Of a DNA stretch of 64,000 bases, positions 9,024-17,557 are shown piece by piece. The first letter of the stretch is position 1, and every line of letters starts with the position of its first letter. The position numbers and the translations under genes were made by a program. The notes beneath the pieces are model-generated. The model saw nothing but the letters and a program-made list of their open reading frames with translations, searched no databases and was not told the origin of the DNA. The DNA lies in the NCBI GenBank assembly GCA_947488085.1, contig CANKYI010000001.1, positions 1,807,928-1,871,927 of the forward strand. The letters run 5' to 3'. The stretch comes from an uncultured Erythrobacter sp. (GTDB lineage Bacteria > Pseudomonadota > Alphaproteobacteria > Sphingomonadales > Sphingomonadaceae).

Positions 9024-10256
9024 ATGCGCATCCTGTTTTATCTGCCCGTCATCACCCCATGGTGGTTTTCCAACATTGTGGTCGGCACTATCCGCACTCT
9101 CGCCGCCGAACACGAAGTGTACATCATGGTCCCCCCGCTGTGGCAAGGCACCGGGATCAGCCGCAATGAAGCGCCCCATATCGAGGCGCTGCCGCATGTG
9201 CATTGGCACTTGCTCAACGGACCTGGTCACCCGCAATTGCGCATGGATGCGAGTGGTGAGGATGACCTCATCCAGTTTGTTGAGGCAATCGCGCCTGACC
9301 TGACCCTATGCCGAAGCGCTGATATGAAGACGCCTGCGCGGTTTCCCGGAACCGTGCGATATATGATGGAAGGGGGCGCGCCGCCCTTTCAATTGGGCAA
9401 TCAGGAAATGGCGCTGAAAACCCAATTGTTCGATCATGGTTTTACCCCTGTGATGGAGCCTGATGTCGCCAAGGCATTGGACCGGGCAGCCCAGGAATTG
9501 TGGGACGACATGCACGCGCGTCTCACAATCCAACCGCGTGATGAATTTCTGCGTCATGCGCGCCTTGATTGCAGCGTCTCCAAAGGCCGGCGCATCATAG
9601 GACTCCCGCTGGAATACGAGCATCCCGAAAACTTCTTCAGCCAACATCACGCCTTTGCCAGCAATGCCGCCATGGTCCACGCGGTGGCCCATGACTTGCC
9701 CGACAACGCCACTTTGCTGGTCACACATCACCCGCTGACCGAGAGGCATGGCGATGTGAGTGAAGTGAATGCGGCGATCATGCAGCATGGCGGGCGAGTC
9801 AAATTGCTATCCCGTTCCAATCGCGACAATCTGCACGGCATTGCGGCGCGTGATGCGACATTGTCGATGACAAAACACTGCGATGCGATGGTCGTTGGCA
9901 ATTCCAAAAGTTGGTCGATTTGCGCGGCTTTGGGCACACCGATGGTGCGCCTGTCATCCGCTCCAACGGCCGATTGGGTGAACGCCTATGACAATGTGCA
10001 GGACCTGATCCGTGATCTTGATGGTGGTCGCGCAAGAGTGGCTGATCGCGCCTTTGCAAAAAGGTGGTTTGGCTATCACATCCTGAATGCGGTTCTCGAT
10101 CCCATTGCCCCTGATCTGCGTGCGCAAGATGTGATCGCACGCGTTTCCAATCCGGTTGACCCATCACGTTGGACACAGGCCATGGCGCGGTATCGGGCGC
10201 TCAACCCTCCCATTGCCCTCTCCAATTACCCCGTTCAGGAGTCGACCTATGCGTGA
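9024..10256 (+). CDS. KpsS/KpsC-like capsule-type polysaccharide transferase (putative)
   Basis: The 410-residue protein starts like a GT-B-fold glycosyltransferase (MRILFYLPVITPWWFSNIVV). Its C-terminal half has the layout of capsule polysaccharide/Kdo-transferase proteins: LLVTHHPLTERHGDV (about residues 232-246), then CDAMVVGNSKSWSICAALG (about 290-308), equivalent to the conserved Ser/Gly segment that closes the sugar-nucleotide site. No signal peptide is present, so it is cytoplasmic. The next gene overlaps its stop by 8 bp and encodes a CMP-sugar synthetase. Since KpsC/KpsS-type enzymes use CMP-Kdo, the pair is coherent. The family assignment comes from motifs and was not searched. Confidence 0.55.
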   Translation: MRILFYLPVITPWWFSNIVVGTIRTLAAEHEVYIMVPPLWQGTGISRNEAPHIEALPHVHWHLLNGPGHPQLRMDASGEDDLIQFVEAIAPDLTLCRSADMKTPARFPGTVRYMMEGGAPPFQLGNQEMALKTQLFDHGFTPVMEPDVAKALDRAAQELWDDMHARLTIQPRDEFLRHARLDCSVSKGRRIIGLPLEYEHPENFFSQHHAFASNAAMVHAVAHDLPDNATLLVTHHPLTERHGDVSEVNAAIMQHGGRVKLLSRSNRDNLHGIAARDATLSMTKHCDAMVVGNSKSWSICAALGTPMVRLSSAPTADWVNAYDNVQDLIRDLDGGRARVADRAFAKRWFGYHILNAVLDPIAPDLRAQDVIARVSNPVDPSRWTQAMARYRALNPPIALSNYPVQESTYA

Positions 10257-10980
10257 TCCAATCCCTGATGACCTGGCCGTTATTGTCCCGGCCCGTCGTG
10301 GCTCTTCGCGCATTCGGGAAAAGTGCCTGTTGCCCTTTGGCGATCAACCCAGCTTGATCCATTGGAAGCTGTCGCAATTGGTGAAGGTGATCGACCCTGC
10401 GCGGATTTATCTGTCGAGCGAGGATGAAGAATTCCTCGATATTGCGGACCAGTTTGGCGCATCAAAGCACAAGCGCGGCGCGCGGATATCGGTCGGGCAT
10501 GAGGCCCCGTTTCGCGATGTGATCACCGGCATTGTGCGCGATATCGATCATGCGCATATCGCCTGGGCGACGGTGGTTTGTCCGCTGATGACGCCGCGCG
10601 AATACGCCTTGGCCTTTGCCGAATATCAACGCCAAGTGGTTGAGGGGGAAAAGGATTCGCTGCTGGGGGTGAACCGGGTGCAGGACTATTATTGGTCAGC
10701 GGACGGCGCGCTCAATTACACCGCCGACCGCAACCACACCGTATCCCAAGACCTGCCCGAATGGTTCAAGGTCACCAACAGCCTCTATATGGCCCCGCGC
10801 GATGCAATCATGGCGCGCGAATATTTCCTTGGAGCGAATCCCGTGCTGTTTGATCTGGCGCGGTTGGCGGGCGTCGATATCGACTACATCGAAGACTACC
10901 GCATCGCCCGCGCGCTCTATGCCGTCTACGCCGAAGATGGTTTGGGCGAGTTGGAAACGCCGTTGGAGAGCGCGGCTTAG
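10249..10980 (+). CDS. Acylneuraminate/CMP-nonulosonate cytidylyltransferase family protein
   Basis: The start is ATG at 10249, preceded by CAGGAG and overlapping the previous stop, giving 243 residues. The N-terminus (VIVPARRGSSRIREKCLLPF) is the nucleotide-binding motif of NeuA/KdsB-type enzymes. ARIYLSSEDEEFLDIADQFG matches the second conserved block and TVVCPLMTPREY the third. Enzymes of this family activate sialic-acid-like or Kdo-like acids as CMP derivatives. The nonulosonate synthase partners (NeuB, NeuC, PseI) are not in the window, so the exact sugar is open. Tight overlap suggests translational coupling with the upstream transferase. Confidence 0.75.
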   Translation: MRDPIPDDLAVIVPARRGSSRIREKCLLPFGDQPSLIHWKLSQLVKVIDPARIYLSSEDEEFLDIADQFGASKHKRGARISVGHEAPFRDVITGIVRDIDHAHIAWATVVCPLMTPREYALAFAEYQRQVVEGEKDSLLGVNRVQDYYWSADGALNYTADRNHTVSQDLPEWFKVTNSLYMAPRDAIMAREYFLGANPVLFDLARLAGVDIDYIEDYRIARALYAVYAEDGLGELETPLESAA

Positions 10981-10986
10981 CCCCGC

Positions 10987-11868
10987 TTAACTGCCAATCT
11001 GATAGATGATTGACGAAGCGTAATAGGATCGAAATGGCTGTCCATTGGCGTCCAATGCCGGCGCAAATTCGGCCCGCTCCATTTCGCGGCAGGCCGGCGA
11101 TTCCAGCGGATTGTCAGTCGCCGCATCGGTTTTGCACTGCTCGACCTTGCCCGCCTCATCCACAATCACCCGCAACCGAATAATCGCCTGCTGCCCCCTA
11201 TTAAGCGCCCCCGAGGGATAGCTGCGTTGAAGTCTGGTGACGACGCTTTGTTGATTGAGCCACTGCGGCGCGCGCGTGGCGGTCAGGTGTTGATCCACAT
11301 CCAGCCCCCAATCGCGGACCATATCCTGTGTGCAGGTGTTGAGCACTTCGAATGCCTCGCCCAGCGGCCCAGTATCAAAACGCACCAATTTTGAACCCTG
11401 ACGCAGCATGACATATTGGCTTTGCGCGGCGAATTCTGTGTCGAGTTGGGCGATGGCGCTTGTTGGGTCTTCCTCGTCAGCACCATCGGTGCCGCTTTCC
11501 AGATTGACGTTGGAATAGATCACCGCGTTGCCAAACCCATCGACTTCGCCAGTAAACGGCTCAGTGCGCAGCACATCTTGCCCCTCGTAAAACGACAGCG
11601 AGGTGCGCGCGCGGCTCCGAAAACGGCTCAACGCTGGTCCTGCCACGGTGAGGCCAGCAGACGCGCTAGGGTAATATTGTTCGAAGAAGAGAAAGTGTTG
11701 ATCCTCGCCCTCACCAAACATCCGCGCAAGGCGGCATTTGTTAGGGGCGAAATCGACGTTCCATTGCGAGCTTGGCGACAAGGCGACTGCTCCGCGATTA
11801 GCGTTAGCATCCGAAGTAAAGCCAAGAAGCGTGGCGCAAACCGCCGTGCCCATCACCACGAACCGCAT
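10987..11868 (-). CDS. Secreted protein with TonB C-terminal-like domain
   Basis: A signal peptide (residues 1-23, ending SDANA) opens this 293-residue protein. The middle part is not recognised. The last 85 residues resemble the TonB C-terminal fold used as a stand-alone domain: YPSGALNRGQQAIIRLRVIV, then EAGKVEQCKTDAATDNPLES with a pair of cysteines (EQCK and PACREM). Similar sphingomonad proteins are annotated as energy transducer TonB, but this one has no membrane anchor other than the cleavable signal. An AGGGGT box precedes the ATG. It converges with the CMP-sugar gene with only 6 bp between the stops. Confidence 0.6.
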   Translation of the reverse strand: MRFVVMGTAVCATLLGFTSDANANRGAVALSPSSQWNVDFAPNKCRLARMFGEGEDQHFLFFEQYYPSASAGLTVAGPALSRFRSRARTSLSFYEGQDVLRTEPFTGEVDGFGNAVIYSNVNLESGTDGADEEDPTSAIAQLDTEFAAQSQYVMLRQGSKLVRFDTGPLGEAFEVLNTCTQDMVRDWGLDVDQHLTATRAPQWLNQQSVVTRLQRSYPSGALNRGQQAIIRLRVIVDEAGKVEQCKTDAATDNPLESPACREMERAEFAPALDANGQPFRSYYASSIIYQIGS

Positions 11869-11882
11869 GAATTAACCCCTCA

Positions 11883-11917
11883 AAAATGAAAAACCCGGCG
11901 GCAAACTGCCACCGGGT
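11883..11917 (-). terminator. Rho-independent terminator of the thiolase-SDR operon
   Basis: Read on the minus strand, a 10-bp stem with one C-A mismatch (11908-11917 with 11893-11902) is followed by TTTTTCATTTTT. It lies 40 bp beyond the SDR stop. Confidence 0.8.
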
Positions 11918-11957
11918 CCTCCATTGTTCAAGTTAGTTTGCGCAGAACGCGGTAGCC

Positions 11958-12743
11958 TTAACGCGGCGCCATGCGGATCGCCCCGTCGAGACGCACATCT
12001 TCGCCGTTGAAATAGCCCGTTTCGATCATCGTCATGGCAAGCTTCGCGTATTCTTCAGGCAGGCCCAGACGTTTCGGGAAAGGAACAGAAGCGGCCAGTG
12101 CCTCTTTCACTTGTGGCGGGGCCGCGTTCATCAATGGGGTTTCAAAAATGCCCGGCAGGATCGTGTTCACCCGGATACCTTCGCGCATCAGGTCGCGTGC
12201 AATCGGCAGGGTCATGCCAACAACGCCGCCTTTGGATGCGGAGTAAGCCGCTTGGCCCATCTGACCGTCTTCGGCAGCGACCGAAGCCGTGTTGACCATG
12301 GCGCCGCGCGCGCCGTCTTCGCCGATGGGGTCAAGCGTCATCATGCCCGCAGCCGATTTGGCGATGCAGCGGAATGTGCCGATCAGGTTCACCTGAATGA
12401 CAAAGTCAAACGCGCTGATCGGGAAGTGCTTGATCTCGCCCGATTGCTTGTCGCGGCTCGCGGTTTTGATCGCATTGCCGATGCCGGCGCAATTCACAAG
12501 AATACGCTCTTGACCGTGCGCTTCGCGCGCTTTGGCAAAACCCGCATCAACGTCTTCGTCGCTGGTCACGTTGATCTTGCAGAAGATGCCGCCAATTTCG
12601 GCAGCCATTGCCTCGCCCTTTTCTTCGTTCATGTCGAAGATCGCGACCTTCGCGCCTTTGGCTGCGAGCGCGCGCGCGGTTGCCGCGCCAAGGCCAGAGG
12701 CACCGCCAGTGACGACGGCGGGGGTGTTTGCAGATACTTCCAT
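11958..12743 (-). CDS. SDR-family 3-hydroxyacyl-CoA dehydrogenase-like protein
   Basis: The 261-residue protein is a classical short-chain dehydrogenase. The nucleotide motif TGGASGLG (12-19), NCAG (84-87) and the catalytic Ser154, Tyr167 and Lys171 (YSASK) are present. The adjacent acidic residue (FDMNEEKG) indicates NAD rather than NADP. The sequence resembles type-2 3-hydroxyacyl-CoA dehydrogenase (HSD17B10-like), including the long insertion after NCAGIGNA. It follows the thiolase by 30 bp, which fits the last two steps of beta-oxidation or branched-chain acyl-CoA breakdown. An AGGAAG box precedes the ATG. Confidence 0.88.
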   Translation of the reverse strand: MEVSANTPAVVTGGASGLGAATARALAAKGAKVAIFDMNEEKGEAMAAEIGGIFCKINVTSDEDVDAGFAKAREAHGQERILVNCAGIGNAIKTASRDKQSGEIKHFPISAFDFVIQVNLIGTFRCIAKSAAGMMTLDPIGEDGARGAMVNTASVAAEDGQMGQAAYSASKGGVVGMTLPIARDLMREGIRVNTILPGIFETPLMNAAPPQVKEALAASVPFPKRLGLPEEYAKLAMTMIETGYFNGEDVRLDGAIRMAPR

Positions 12744-12773
12744 TGTGATACTTCCTCTCGAAATTATAAGGGG

Positions 12774-13946
12774 TTATAGACTTTCAATGATGGTGACATT
12801 GGCGACGCCGCCGCCTTCACACATCGTTTGCAGCCCGTATTTCTTGTCATGACGTTTCAATGCATGGACGAGTGTCGCCATCAGCTTTGTGCCCGATGCG
12901 CCCAGCGGGTGGCCAAGAGCAATCGCGCCGCCATGGACGTTGAGTTTTTGCGGGTCCGCACCAGTGTGTTTCAGCCAAGCCATTGGCACAGGGGCAAAGG
13001 CTTCGTTGACTTCATACAGGTCGATATCGTTGATCGAGAGCCCCGCACGCTGCAACGCCTTGTCCGTCGCGAATAGCGGCTCTTCGAGCATAATCACCGG
13101 GTCACCGGCGGTCACAGTCAGGTTGTGAATGCGTGCCATCGGAGTCAGATTATGACGCTTCACTGCCTCTTCGCTCACGACCAGAACCGCGCTCGACCCA
13201 TCGCAAATCTGGCTGGCAGAGGCTGCGGTGACCATGCCTTCGGGCGAGATCAGCTTCACGCCCGCAATCCCATCCAGCGTCGCATCAAAGCGGATGCCTT
13301 CATCCACCGTGTGCATTTCGGTGCCTTCTGGCGTTTCGATCTCAATCGGCACGATCTCGTTCGCAAACGCACCTGCCTCAGTCGCGGCAATCGCGCGCTG
13401 GTGGCTTTCAAAAGCGAAAGCATCGAGCTGATCCTTGCTCATGCCATGCTTTTTCGCGATCATCTCGGCACCCATGAACTGGCTGAATTGGATGTTCGGA
13501 TATTTCTCCTGAACACCCGGCGACATGTAATGGCCCAGCCCCTCTTTCATATGCAGCGTCATGTTCGAACCCATCGGCACGCGCGTCATGCTTTCCACAC
13601 CGCTGGCGATGACGGCATCCTGAGTGCCACTCATCACGGCCTGCGCGGCAAATTGGATTGCTTGCTGCGAAGAGCCGCACTGGCGATCAATCGAAACCGC
13701 AGGAGTCGATTGCGGCAACAGCTTGGAAGCAAGCACGCCCATCCGGCCCACTTGCCCGCCTTGCTCACCCGCTTGGCTGACACAGCCGGTGACCACATCG
13801 TCAATCGCCGCCGGATCAATCCCGCTGCGCTCAACCACCGCATCAAGCGATTTGGCGAGCAAGTCCACCGGATGCACCCCGGCAAGACGACCGCCGCGGC
13901 GGCCACCAGCAGTGCGAACGGCATCGACAATATAGGCTGTGGGCAT
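12774..13946 (-). CDS. Acetyl-CoA C-acyltransferase (thiolase)
   Basis: The product has 390 residues, the normal thiolase length. The nucleophile Cys90 sits in DRQCGSSQQAI, the catalytic His346 in GHPLGASG and the second cysteine Cys376 in MCEGGGVAN. These residues define the active site for cleavage of 3-ketoacyl-CoA or acetyl transfer. It heads a two-gene operon with the SDR dehydrogenase. The upstream region carries the perfect palindrome described separately. Whether it degrades fatty acids or makes acetoacetyl-CoA is not decided by sequence; the SDR neighbour favours degradation. Confidence 0.92.
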   Translation of the reverse strand: MPTAYIVDAVRTAGGRRGGRLAGVHPVDLLAKSLDAVVERSGIDPAAIDDVVTGCVSQAGEQGGQVGRMGVLASKLLPQSTPAVSIDRQCGSSQQAIQFAAQAVMSGTQDAVIASGVESMTRVPMGSNMTLHMKEGLGHYMSPGVQEKYPNIQFSQFMGAEMIAKKHGMSKDQLDAFAFESHQRAIAATEAGAFANEIVPIEIETPEGTEMHTVDEGIRFDATLDGIAGVKLISPEGMVTAASASQICDGSSAVLVVSEEAVKRHNLTPMARIHNLTVTAGDPVIMLEEPLFATDKALQRAGLSINDIDLYEVNEAFAPVPMAWLKHTGADPQKLNVHGGAIALGHPLGASGTKLMATLVHALKRHDKKYGLQTMCEGGGVANVTIIESL

Positions 13947-13960
13947 GGTGAGGATCCTCT

Positions 13961-13974
13961 CGTTTACGTAAACG
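13961..13974 (-). promoter_or_regulatory. Palindromic operator candidate upstream of the thiolase
   Basis: CGTTTACGTAAACG is a perfect 14-bp palindrome ending 15 bp before the thiolase start codon. On the coding strand the context reads GACGTTTACGTAAACG, close to the sites remembered for MerR-type LiuR regulators of acyl-CoA catabolism. Position and symmetry support a repressor or activator site; the identity of the regulator is an inference. Confidence 0.5.
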
Positions 13975-14057
13975 TCGCTATTTGAAACTGACCTATGGGA
14001 CCGCGCGCTTCAAATCAACTGGCCAAATATTAGTAAAGTTGGCTATCGCTGGCTTTG

Positions 14058-14789
14058 ATGAAGACACTTTTTGAATTGAACCCCACGCTGGACCGCAAAG
14101 CGCTAGCCGAACGCTTTGCCATCACCGGGCGCGTGCAAATCCGCGACGTGTTGACGCAGGAGGCCGCGCAAGAGGTGCACACCGTCCTGACCAAAGTCAC
14201 GCCATGGGGCATGGCCACGGGCGCAGGAAATGCCAAGCCGCAGAGTTTTCGCATGGAGGAAGTGCGCACGCCCGACGGCGCACAGCGTGTGAACGCCGCC
14301 GCGATGACCGCGCAGGAGCATTCGGCGCGCGGCGAATACGGATTTCGCTTTGCCCATTACCCAATCCTGACCGCGGTTCAGGAAGGATGGGACCCAGGCG
14401 GCGCGCACGAAGTGCTGTTGGAGCATCTCAATGCAGAAGAGTTCCTCGGACTGGCGCGCGATGTGACCGGGATCGACACTCTGATGAAGGCCGACGGGCA
14501 AGCGAGCCTGTTTGCGCCCAACCACTATCTTGGCCGCCATATCGACAGCCACGTCGCCGAAGGGTGGGAAGTCGCCTATGTGCTCAACTTTGCCCCGCCC
14601 GAATGGCATCCCGATTGGGGTGGTTATCTCATGTTCCTCGACGAAGATGGCGACGTGGTCGAAGGGTTCCGCCCGCGCTTTAACGCACTGAACCTGTTCC
14701 GAGTGCCAACGTCGCATTGCGTGAGCTATGTCCCGCCCTTCGCGCCTGTAGGCCGGATCGCGGTGACCGGGTGGCTGCGCACAAAGTGA
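14058..14789 (+). CDS. 2-oxoglutarate/Fe(II)-dependent oxygenase
   Basis: From the ATG at 14058 the protein has 243 residues. The C-terminal half is a double-stranded beta-helix oxygenase: the iron ligands are His161 and Asp163 (LGRHIDSH) and His220 (PTSHCVSY), and Arg233 (VGRIAVTGW) would bind 2-oxoglutarate. The layout resembles prolyl-4-hydroxylase-like proteins. The substrate is unknown. The next gene starts 5 bp downstream and encodes a second oxygenase of a different subfamily with TPR repeats, so the two probably act on related substrates. Confidence 0.85.
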   Translation: MKTLFELNPTLDRKALAERFAITGRVQIRDVLTQEAAQEVHTVLTKVTPWGMATGAGNAKPQSFRMEEVRTPDGAQRVNAAAMTAQEHSARGEYGFRFAHYPILTAVQEGWDPGGAHEVLLEHLNAEEFLGLARDVTGIDTLMKADGQASLFAPNHYLGRHIDSHVAEGWEVAYVLNFAPPEWHPDWGGYLMFLDEDGDVVEGFRPRFNALNLFRVPTSHCVSYVPPFAPVGRIAVTGWLRTK

Positions 14790-14794
14790 GCGGC

Positions 14795-16486
14795 ATGTCG
14801 GGCGAACCTCTCTCCGCAGCCGAGGCGATGGTCCGCATCCGTATGGCGATGCAGCAAGGCGACCTGCCCGGCGCGCGCGCGACTGCGGAAGCCGGCACAA
14901 ATAGCCATCCCGGCGACGGCGCGCTTGCCGATGCGGCGGGTGATCTGGCGTTAAAATCCGGAGACGCGGCGGCGGCGGTAGAACATTTTGCGCGCGCCTG
15001 TGCGATAGAGCCGGGGTTGATCGACTATGCTCTCAACCATGCGATTGCCCTGCAACAATTGAACCACCACGGCGATGTCATCGCGCTCCTCACAACTCAT
15101 GAAAAAGCCGGTCGGCAGGTCGCGCGATATGGAAGTGTGCGTGCGCTTTCACACCGTTCGCTGGGCGAACTAACGGAGGCCGCGCGTTGGTATGATGCGG
15201 CGCTAGCAGTGGAACCGCGCCACCCGCGCGCGCTGCATGGCCGGGCACGCGTGGCGATTGAGCGGGGTGAGGCCGATGCACTGGCGCGATTTGATGCAGC
15301 GCTGGCCGTCAATCCAGGCGATGCTGATCTATGGCTGGGTAAGGCACAATCGCTGGATGTGGCGGGTGATTTTGCTGGCGCGCGCGCGGTCGCAGAGCAG
15401 ATCTGCGCGCAGGCTCCCGGTTTTACGGCGGCCCTGTCGTTCCTGTCGGGATTGAAGCTGGCGGCTGGCGAGGAGGACTTCACCGCGCCTTTCGCAGATG
15501 CGGCCACAAAGGCCCCTCAAGACCCGAATATTGTTGCCATTCAAGCGGAAACTCTTGCGGGCTTGGACCACGCCGCGCAGGCCACCGAAGTTGCAGCACA
15601 GGCAAGGCAACGCTTTCCAGATGAGCCCCATTTCGCACTGTTAGAGGCAATCCATGCCGGATCAGCCGGGGATTGGGATCGCGCCGAAGCGGTGTTCACC
15701 GACCTATCTCTGCAATCGCCAACGCGCGCGTTACATGAAGCGCGGCACCGTATTCGCGGTGATCAAATGGAACGGGCGGACGCGCTGTTGGAGGAAGTTT
15801 TAGCGGGCGATCCGTGGAACATTTCAGCATGGGCGCTGCGCGGGATTGTGTGGCGATTGTCGGGTGATGCGCGCGCGGATTGGCTTCATGGTCAAGAGGG
15901 GTTGGTACAGCTTCGTCCCTTGAATGGACGCGATGGGTTGATCGGCGATGTTGTGGCGGAATTGCGCGCGCTTCATGCAGGTTCCGCCATGCCGCTTGGG
16001 CAATCCTTACGCGGAGGCACTCAGACACGCGGTATCCTCTTCCACCGTACGGAGCCATTGCTGGCCGAATTGCATGGCGCAATCACCGCGACATTGGAGG
16101 AATATCGCGCAGACATGCCAGAATTTGACGAAACGCACCCGCTTCTGCGGCAACGCGGTGCCGTGTGGCAATTGGCCGGGTCATGGTCAGTGCGATTGAA
16201 CGGGGGCGGCGATCATCACACCGCGCATATCCATCCTCAGGGGATCATCTCCTCTGCTCTCTATCTGGTGGTGCCCGAAGATGCGCACTCCAAAGTTGAC
16301 AAGCATGAAGGCTGGCTCGAAGTGGGGCGCCCGCCAACGGACCTCGCGCTGGACCTGCCCCCCATTCGCAGTATTGAGCCTCAGGTCGGACACCTCGCCT
16401 TGTTCCCATCCACACTGTATCACGGAACGACACCGTTTGGATCAGCTGAACGAATGACGGTCGCTTTCGATGTGGTCACCGCGTGA
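14795..16486 (+). CDS. TPR-repeat protein with C-terminal 2OG-Fe(II) oxygenase domain
   Basis: The ATG at 14795 gives 563 residues. Residues about 1-370 are alanine-rich helical repeats of TPR type (for example ARWYDAALAVEPRHPRALHG). The last 180 residues match the putative 2OG-Fe(II) oxygenase family TIGR02466: HTAHIHPQGIISSALYLVVP, with His478 and His480, and FPSTLYHGTTPF with His543, then Arg553. The HxH form of the first ligand pair is usual in this family. The TPR part probably presents a protein or peptide substrate. The spacing to the upstream oxygenase implies one transcript. Confidence 0.82.
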   Translation: MSGEPLSAAEAMVRIRMAMQQGDLPGARATAEAGTNSHPGDGALADAAGDLALKSGDAAAAVEHFARACAIEPGLIDYALNHAIALQQLNHHGDVIALLTTHEKAGRQVARYGSVRALSHRSLGELTEAARWYDAALAVEPRHPRALHGRARVAIERGEADALARFDAALAVNPGDADLWLGKAQSLDVAGDFAGARAVAEQICAQAPGFTAALSFLSGLKLAAGEEDFTAPFADAATKAPQDPNIVAIQAETLAGLDHAAQATEVAAQARQRFPDEPHFALLEAIHAGSAGDWDRAEAVFTDLSLQSPTRALHEARHRIRGDQMERADALLEEVLAGDPWNISAWALRGIVWRLSGDARADWLHGQEGLVQLRPLNGRDGLIGDVVAELRALHAGSAMPLGQSLRGGTQTRGILFHRTEPLLAELHGAITATLEEYRADMPEFDETHPLLRQRGAVWQLAGSWSVRLNGGGDHHTAHIHPQGIISSALYLVVPEDAHSKVDKHEGWLEVGRPPTDLALDLPPIRSIEPQVGHLALFPSTLYHGTTPFGSAERMTVAFDVVTA

Positions 16487-16518
16487 CGCCATGACTTCTT
16501 GAAGCTAAGGCGAATTCC

Positions 16519-17427
16519 ATGAATGATGATGCGAAGAGCTGGGGCGATTTCTGGGCCAATAATGCGGACAAGACCGATGGCGAGGGCCCAAGCGGCTGCT
16601 TACCTGAACGCTGGTCCGCAATTGAGGACGCGCAGAAGGCCGCATGGAGCGGATTTATCGCCGACCTAACCGAGGGCGCGCGTATTTTGGACCTTGCGAC
16701 TGGCGATGGCCGCGTTTTACGATGGATGCGCGATGAGCGCGGCGACCTTTCGCTAACCGGCATCGACCTTGCACCAACGTTGCCGCCTGCCCCGAACGGA
16801 ACGGAGACGCGCGGCAGCGTTGCAATGGAGGACCTGCCGTTCGAGGATAACGCATTCGATGCCGTCGTAAGCCAGTTTGGTTTTGAATATGGCGATAGCG
16901 CCAAGGTCGCAGCCGAAATCGCGCGCGTGCTGTCACCTGGCGGTAAGGTCGCATTGATGGTGCACCGCGGCGATGGCCCCATACTTGAACACAATCGCAA
17001 CCGCGCCGCCGCCATCGATTGGGCTATCGAGCAGACCAACGTCACAGGCGCCGTCTCCAAAGCTCTGCAAACACCCGGCGCGGGGCCCGCGATTGCCGCA
17101 CAAGTTGCCGCCGCTTTGGCCAAATTGGGCGCGTCGAAATTTGGTGAGACAAGCCCCGCATGGGAAATCCCCGAGGCCCTGCGCCGCGCTTGCCTGATGG
17201 GGGAGAGCCAGGGGACCGCATCGATCCTTGAGACGATGGAAGTGATCAAAGAGCGGGCCGAAAACGAAATTGGCCGCATCAATTCGCTGGCACGCGCATG
17301 TGTGACGGCGGATGCGCGGGACAATTTGGTTGAGGCTTTTGCCGCCAACGGTCACTCACTTGCGGCCACCAACGAAGTCTCAGAGCCATCTGGCCGCGCA
17401 TTTGCGGACTTTCTCACTTTCAACTGA
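16519..17427 (+). CDS. Class I SAM-dependent methyltransferase
   Basis: The 302-residue protein carries motif I of Rossmann methyltransferases (ILDLATGDGRVLRWM, about residues 55-69), the acidic end of strand 2 (TGIDLAP) and the segment EDLPFEDNAFDAVVSQFGFE typical of type-11 enzymes. The substrate cannot be told. It starts 32 bp after the TPR-oxygenase gene and ends before a strong bidirectional terminator, so it may close that operon. The ribosome site is weak (AAGG at -14). Confidence 0.8.
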   Translation: MNDDAKSWGDFWANNADKTDGEGPSGCLPERWSAIEDAQKAAWSGFIADLTEGARILDLATGDGRVLRWMRDERGDLSLTGIDLAPTLPPAPNGTETRGSVAMEDLPFEDNAFDAVVSQFGFEYGDSAKVAAEIARVLSPGGKVALMVHRGDGPILEHNRNRAAAIDWAIEQTNVTGAVSKALQTPGAGPAIAAQVAAALAKLGASKFGETSPAWEIPEALRRACLMGESQGTASILETMEVIKERAENEIGRINSLARACVTADARDNLVEAFAANGHSLAATNEVSEPSGRAFADFLTFN

Positions 17428-17493
17428 GCGACGCACACGCGATTAGCCGATAGCGGCCACGGCTGGCCCTGCGCGCATCACATTCAACAAAGA

Positions 17494-17527
17494 AAAAGGG
17501 CGGTAGACCGAAGTCTACCGCCCTTTT
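17494..17527. terminator. Bidirectional terminator
   Basis: A perfect 15-bp stem (17494-17508 with 17513-17527) with a CGAA loop is flanked by A-rich and T-rich ends on both strands. It separates the convergent methyltransferase and TonB-receptor genes and can serve both. Confidence 0.9.
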
Positions 17528-17557
17528 CTTGTGGCTCAAATCTGAGCGGTGTTGCTC

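Noticed and set aside
8804..9169. 121-residue open frame in the 8669-9023 gap
   Set aside because: It begins at GTG without a ribosome site, runs into the next gene out of frame and its composition is not protein-like.
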